In this document: one piece after another, positions 5,709 to 7,812 of the stretch
Layout: each line of letters starts with the position of its first letter
Position numbering within the stretch: the first letter of the stretch is position 1
Assembly (NCBI GenBank): GCA_002451235.1
Contig: DKBN01000042.1
Coordinates: forward strand, 1 to 7,812
Direction: 5' to 3'
DNA length: 7,812 nucleotides
Source of the DNA: Patescibacteria group bacterium UBA6899
GTDB taxonomy: Bacteria > Patescibacteriota > Minisyncoccia > Phycocordibacterales > UBA6899
Translations under genes and position numbers: made by a program
Notes under the pieces: model-generated
The model's input: only the letters and a program-made list of their open reading frames with translations
Told to the model about the DNA's origin: nothing
The model's database searches: none

Positions 5709-6500
5709 TTATTGTTGGGCAGCAACGTCGCGCACTTCCGCGACGATTTCATCGAGCGTGTAGTTCGCCTTGATCAGGAAGCGCATCGCCCCAAGTTTTT
5801 GTGCGCGCTCGATATCTTCGCGCTGGCCGAAATTCGAGAGCATGATGACCTTCGCGCGGGCAAGTACCGGATTCGATTTCACCCGGGTCAGTACCTCGAA
5901 CCCGTCGATACCGGGGAGTAGGATATCCAAGAGAATGATGTCGGGAAGCTCCTTCTCTGCGATCGATACGCCTTGTTCGCCATCCATTGCCGCGAATACC
6001 GATAGATTTGGCTCCTTTTGCAGCTTCTGCACTTCAAGATCCCGCAGGAATTTATCGTCCTCAATGACGAGGATCTTCAGTTTTCCCGCAGGCACGGCCC
6101 CAGGCAGTGGGGGCGGCGGTTCCTTGATCAACTTACGTCTTACCTTTTCCGCGATCGCTGAAGGATTTGAGGTGGATTTCACGACGTAGTCCGAAATGCC
6201 GTATTGGATCGCGCGGCTGATCTCTTCAGGCTGTCCAAGGTTCGACACGACGATGACCGGAGTTACTTTGAGTTTCTCGTTCGCATTATTCCTGATCGCT
6301 TCGAGGACCTGGTATCCATCCATTTCGGGGAGGATGATGTCAAGCAGGATCAGGTCGGGAAAGATCCTTTCCGTCTCCGTCAGCGCTTTTTTCCCATCTT
6401 CTGCGTAGTCCACCTCGAATCCGAGCGCGGTGATCTCACGTGCAAGAAGATCCGCGAACTGCGCATCATCTTCAACGATAAGGACTTTTTGCTGACTCAT
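5709..6500 (-). CDS. Response regulator with two receiver domains
   Basis: Two-component receiver protein of 263 residues made of two REC domains and nothing else. REC1 (about 4-125) has the acidic pocket E10-D11-D12, phospho-acceptor D54 in LLDIILPEMDG, switch S86 and lysine K108. A proline-rich linker (PPPPLPG, 128-134) leads to REC2 (about 141-260), with E147-D148-D149, D192 in LLDILLPGIDG, S222 and K244. Both halves keep every residue needed for phosphorylation, so both may be active. There is no DNA-binding, GGDEF or other output domain, so it must act through protein contacts or as a phosphorelay step. It lies 32 bases behind the histidine kinase stop on the same strand, which makes that kinase the likely partner. 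The ATG at 6500 places KVLIVEDD correctly at the N-terminus; no Shine-Dalgarno is seen before it. uvrA follows 40 bases after its TAA. Confidence 0.93.
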   Translation of the reverse strand: MSQQKVLIVEDDAQFADLLAREITALGFEVDYAEDGKKALTETERIFPDLILLDIILPEMDGYQVLEAIRNNANEKLKVTPVIVVSNLGQPEEISRAIQYGISDYVVKSTSNPSAIAEKVRRKLIKEPPPPLPGAVPAGKLKILVIEDDKFLRDLEVQKLQKEPNLSVFAAMDGEQGVSIAEKELPDIILLDILLPGIDGFEVLTRVKSNPVLARAKVIMLSNFGQREDIERAQKLGAMRFLIKANYTLDEIVAEVRDVAAQQ

Positions 6501-6515
6501 AGGATGTTGTTATGG

Positions 6516-6543
6516 ATTATAGCATGCCATATTCATGAGTTAA
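6516..6543 (-). promoter_or_regulatory. Candidate promoter of the response regulator
   Basis: A perfect TATAAT (6521-6516) is preceded by TG plus one base, an extended -10. TTAACT (6543-6538, four of six) lies 16 bases upstream and overlaps the last codons of the kinase. The predicted start near 6509 would give a leader of only about 8 or 9 bases before the ATG at 6500, which fits the absence of a Shine-Dalgarno. The regulator can therefore probably be made without the kinase. Confidence 0.55.
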
Positions 6544-7812
6544 TCGGAAGAGTGAACCAGAAAACGGACCCCTGCCCTTCGGTACTGGTGAATCCCACCT
6601 CGCCGCCGTGACGCTTGATGATGCTTAGCGCGATGAAAAGCCCGAGCCCCGACCCTTCCGTCTCGGCCTTGATGGCGTTCGTAGCGCGGAAGAACCGGGA
6701 AAAGATCTTTTCCTGCTGCTCCTTCGGTATCCCGATGCCGCTGTCTTTGACCTCGCACCGGACATTCTCATTGTCACGCAAGACGTTCATGGTCACTATG
6801 CTCTTTTCCGTGGAATACTTGATGGCGTTATCGATCAAATTCTGAAGCACATCATGGATCTTGTCAGGATCCAGTTTGATCTTCGGCAGTAGGGTGATCG
6901 GACGATTCAGGTCGATCCGGATCTCACGTTTGTTCGCGAGCGGGAGCAGCTCTTGGATCATGCTTTCGACGAGATTCTCGAATTGTACCGGAACGAAGTT
7001 ATATTTGATCTTACCGGATTCGAGCCGATCGACAGAGAGCATATCGTTCACGAGCGCGATCATGCGTTCGTTGCTCTCAAAACCCTTCGAAAGCAGTGAC
7101 TTCTGCTCGGAGCTGACCGCTCCAGCGTCCTCGTCCAGAAGCATCTTTAACGTCCACTTGATGGCGGAAAGCGGTGTACGTAATTGGTGCGCTGCGACGG
7201 AAATGATCTCTGACTTCATCTGGTCGAGTTTTTGGAGCTGTTGGTTCGCGACTGAGAGATCGAGATCGCGCCTGACGAGAAGTTTGGCGCTCTCTTCGAA
7301 TTCTTTTGTGAGCTCCTCCAATTGCTGAACGTGCTTTTCACCCTCCGAGATCTTCTCGATCAACAACCCATCTCTCGCCTTGATGAGACGTGAGATATAT
7401 GCGCCGAAGAATGCGGTCAGAAGATAGATAAGCGAGAGGACGAGCGCCTTCTTCAGATCGAAATCGAGGGATGATGTTCCCCCAAGCGACGATGAGACCG
7501 AAAGTCCGGGAAGGAAGACGCCATGCTGTATGAGGACAGACGCGAAGATGCAGATGCTCGCGCCAAGCGCGACCACGATCGCCCCGCGATAACCAAAAAG
7601 GATCATCGAAACGACGATCGGGATGAAATAGAAGGAATACGCGATGGTATCGACCCCGCCCCCGATCATGACGATGATCAGGAAGAAGAAAAAAAGATCG
7701 AAGGCGATCTGGGCGATGTTAAGCATCTTGACGTGTTCTGAAATGAACCGCGCGGTGCGGAGATTCTTGAACGAAAGGAAGAAAAGAAGGTTGAAAAGTA
7801 GAGCTACCGCCA
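6533..7812 (-). CDS. Membrane sensor histidine kinase, N-terminus beyond window
   Basis: Transmits a membrane-sensed signal by autophosphorylating a histidine and passing the phosphate to a response regulator, most likely the adjacent one. The reading frame is open to the window edge: 28 codons precede the first internal ATG (7726) without a stop and encode another membrane segment (ALLFNLLFFLSF), so the gene is partial and the true start lies outside. Counting from that ATG, hydrophobic stretches lie at about 8-22, 30-45, 49-66 and 94-113, giving at least five membrane segments with the upstream one. A coiled-coil linker spans about 120-172, with no HAMP or PAS domain evident. The HisKA domain has H180 in AAHQLRTPL. 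The ATPase domain has the N box QNLIDNAIKYS (295-305), DSGIGIP (328-334), FSRFFRAT (342-349) and GSGLGL (358-363). It ends with FTLPINS and TGA at 6535-6533. The ligand is unknown. Confidence 0.94.
   Translation of the reverse strand, partial: AVALLFNLLFFLSFKNLRTARFISEHVKMLNIAQIAFDLFFFFLIIVMIGGGVDTIAYSFYFIPIVVSMILFGYRGAIVVALGASICIFASVLIQHGVFLPGLSVSSSLGGTSSLDFDLKKALVLSLIYLLTAFFGAYISRLIKARDGLLIEKISEGEKHVQQLEELTKEFEESAKLLVRRDLDLSVANQQLQKLDQMKSEIISVAAHQLRTPLSAIKWTLKMLLDEDAGAVSSEQKSLLSKGFESNERMIALVNDMLSVDRLESGKIKYNFVPVQFENLVESMIQELLPLANKREIRIDLNRPITLLPKIKLDPDKIHDVLQNLIDNAIKYSTEKSIVTMNVLRDNENVRCEVKDSGIGIPKEQQEKIFSRFFRATNAIKAETEGSGLGLFIALSIIKRHGGEVGFTSTEGQGSVFWFTLPINS

Overview
The window reads like chromosome from a candidate-phyla-radiation (Patescibacteria, probably Parcubacteria-type) bacterium. 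The reasons are short intergenic gaps, a shortened UvrC and a shortened UvrA, a multi-membrane-segment histidine kinase paired with a double receiver protein, and small proteins I cannot place. This assignment is an inference; no rRNA or ribosomal protein is present to test it. TGA works as a stop for two genes here (the plus-strand gene and the kinase) and TAA or TAG for the rest, so the code is standard. That argues against the Gracilibacteria/Absconditabacteria lineages that read UGA as glycine.

Layout, read along the minus strand from the right edge: a membrane histidine kinase cut by the window edge (7812-6533), a two-receiver response regulator (6500-5709), and uvrA (5668-3023). A small plus-strand gene of unknown function (2647-3000) follows, convergent with uvrA and divergent from uvrC. 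Then come uvrC (2557-1295), ddl overlapping it by one base (1295-327), tRNA-Ala(TGC) (283-210), and a 55-codon AT-rich small ORF (183-16). Every gene except the 117-residue one is on the minus strand. No stretch over 300 bases lacks a gene, and I see no mobile element, CRISPR array or origin.

Functionally the centre is nucleotide excision repair. UvrA finds damage and loads UvrB (not in the window), and UvrC makes both incisions. Both are reduced forms: UvrA has lost the insertion domain of its first ATPase half, and UvrC ends right after its RNase H-like nuclease domain without the C-terminal helix-hairpin-helix part. Both have a candidate promoter with a TTGTCA -35 box inside an 11-base inverted repeat (TTTTGTCAAAA and TGTTGTCAACA), and in both the start codon lies at or within about two bases of the predicted transcription start. 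The uvrC repeat also holds the -35 box of the unknown plus-strand gene, so the two probably share control. Ddl makes D-Ala-D-Ala for peptidoglycan, and the kinase/regulator pair is a phosphorelay with an unknown signal and no DNA-binding output domain.

The most notable items are the unknown gene with its own promoter, Shine-Dalgarno and terminator between uvrA and uvrC, the shared uvr promoter architecture, the domain losses in UvrA and UvrC, and the small ORF just behind tRNA-Ala.
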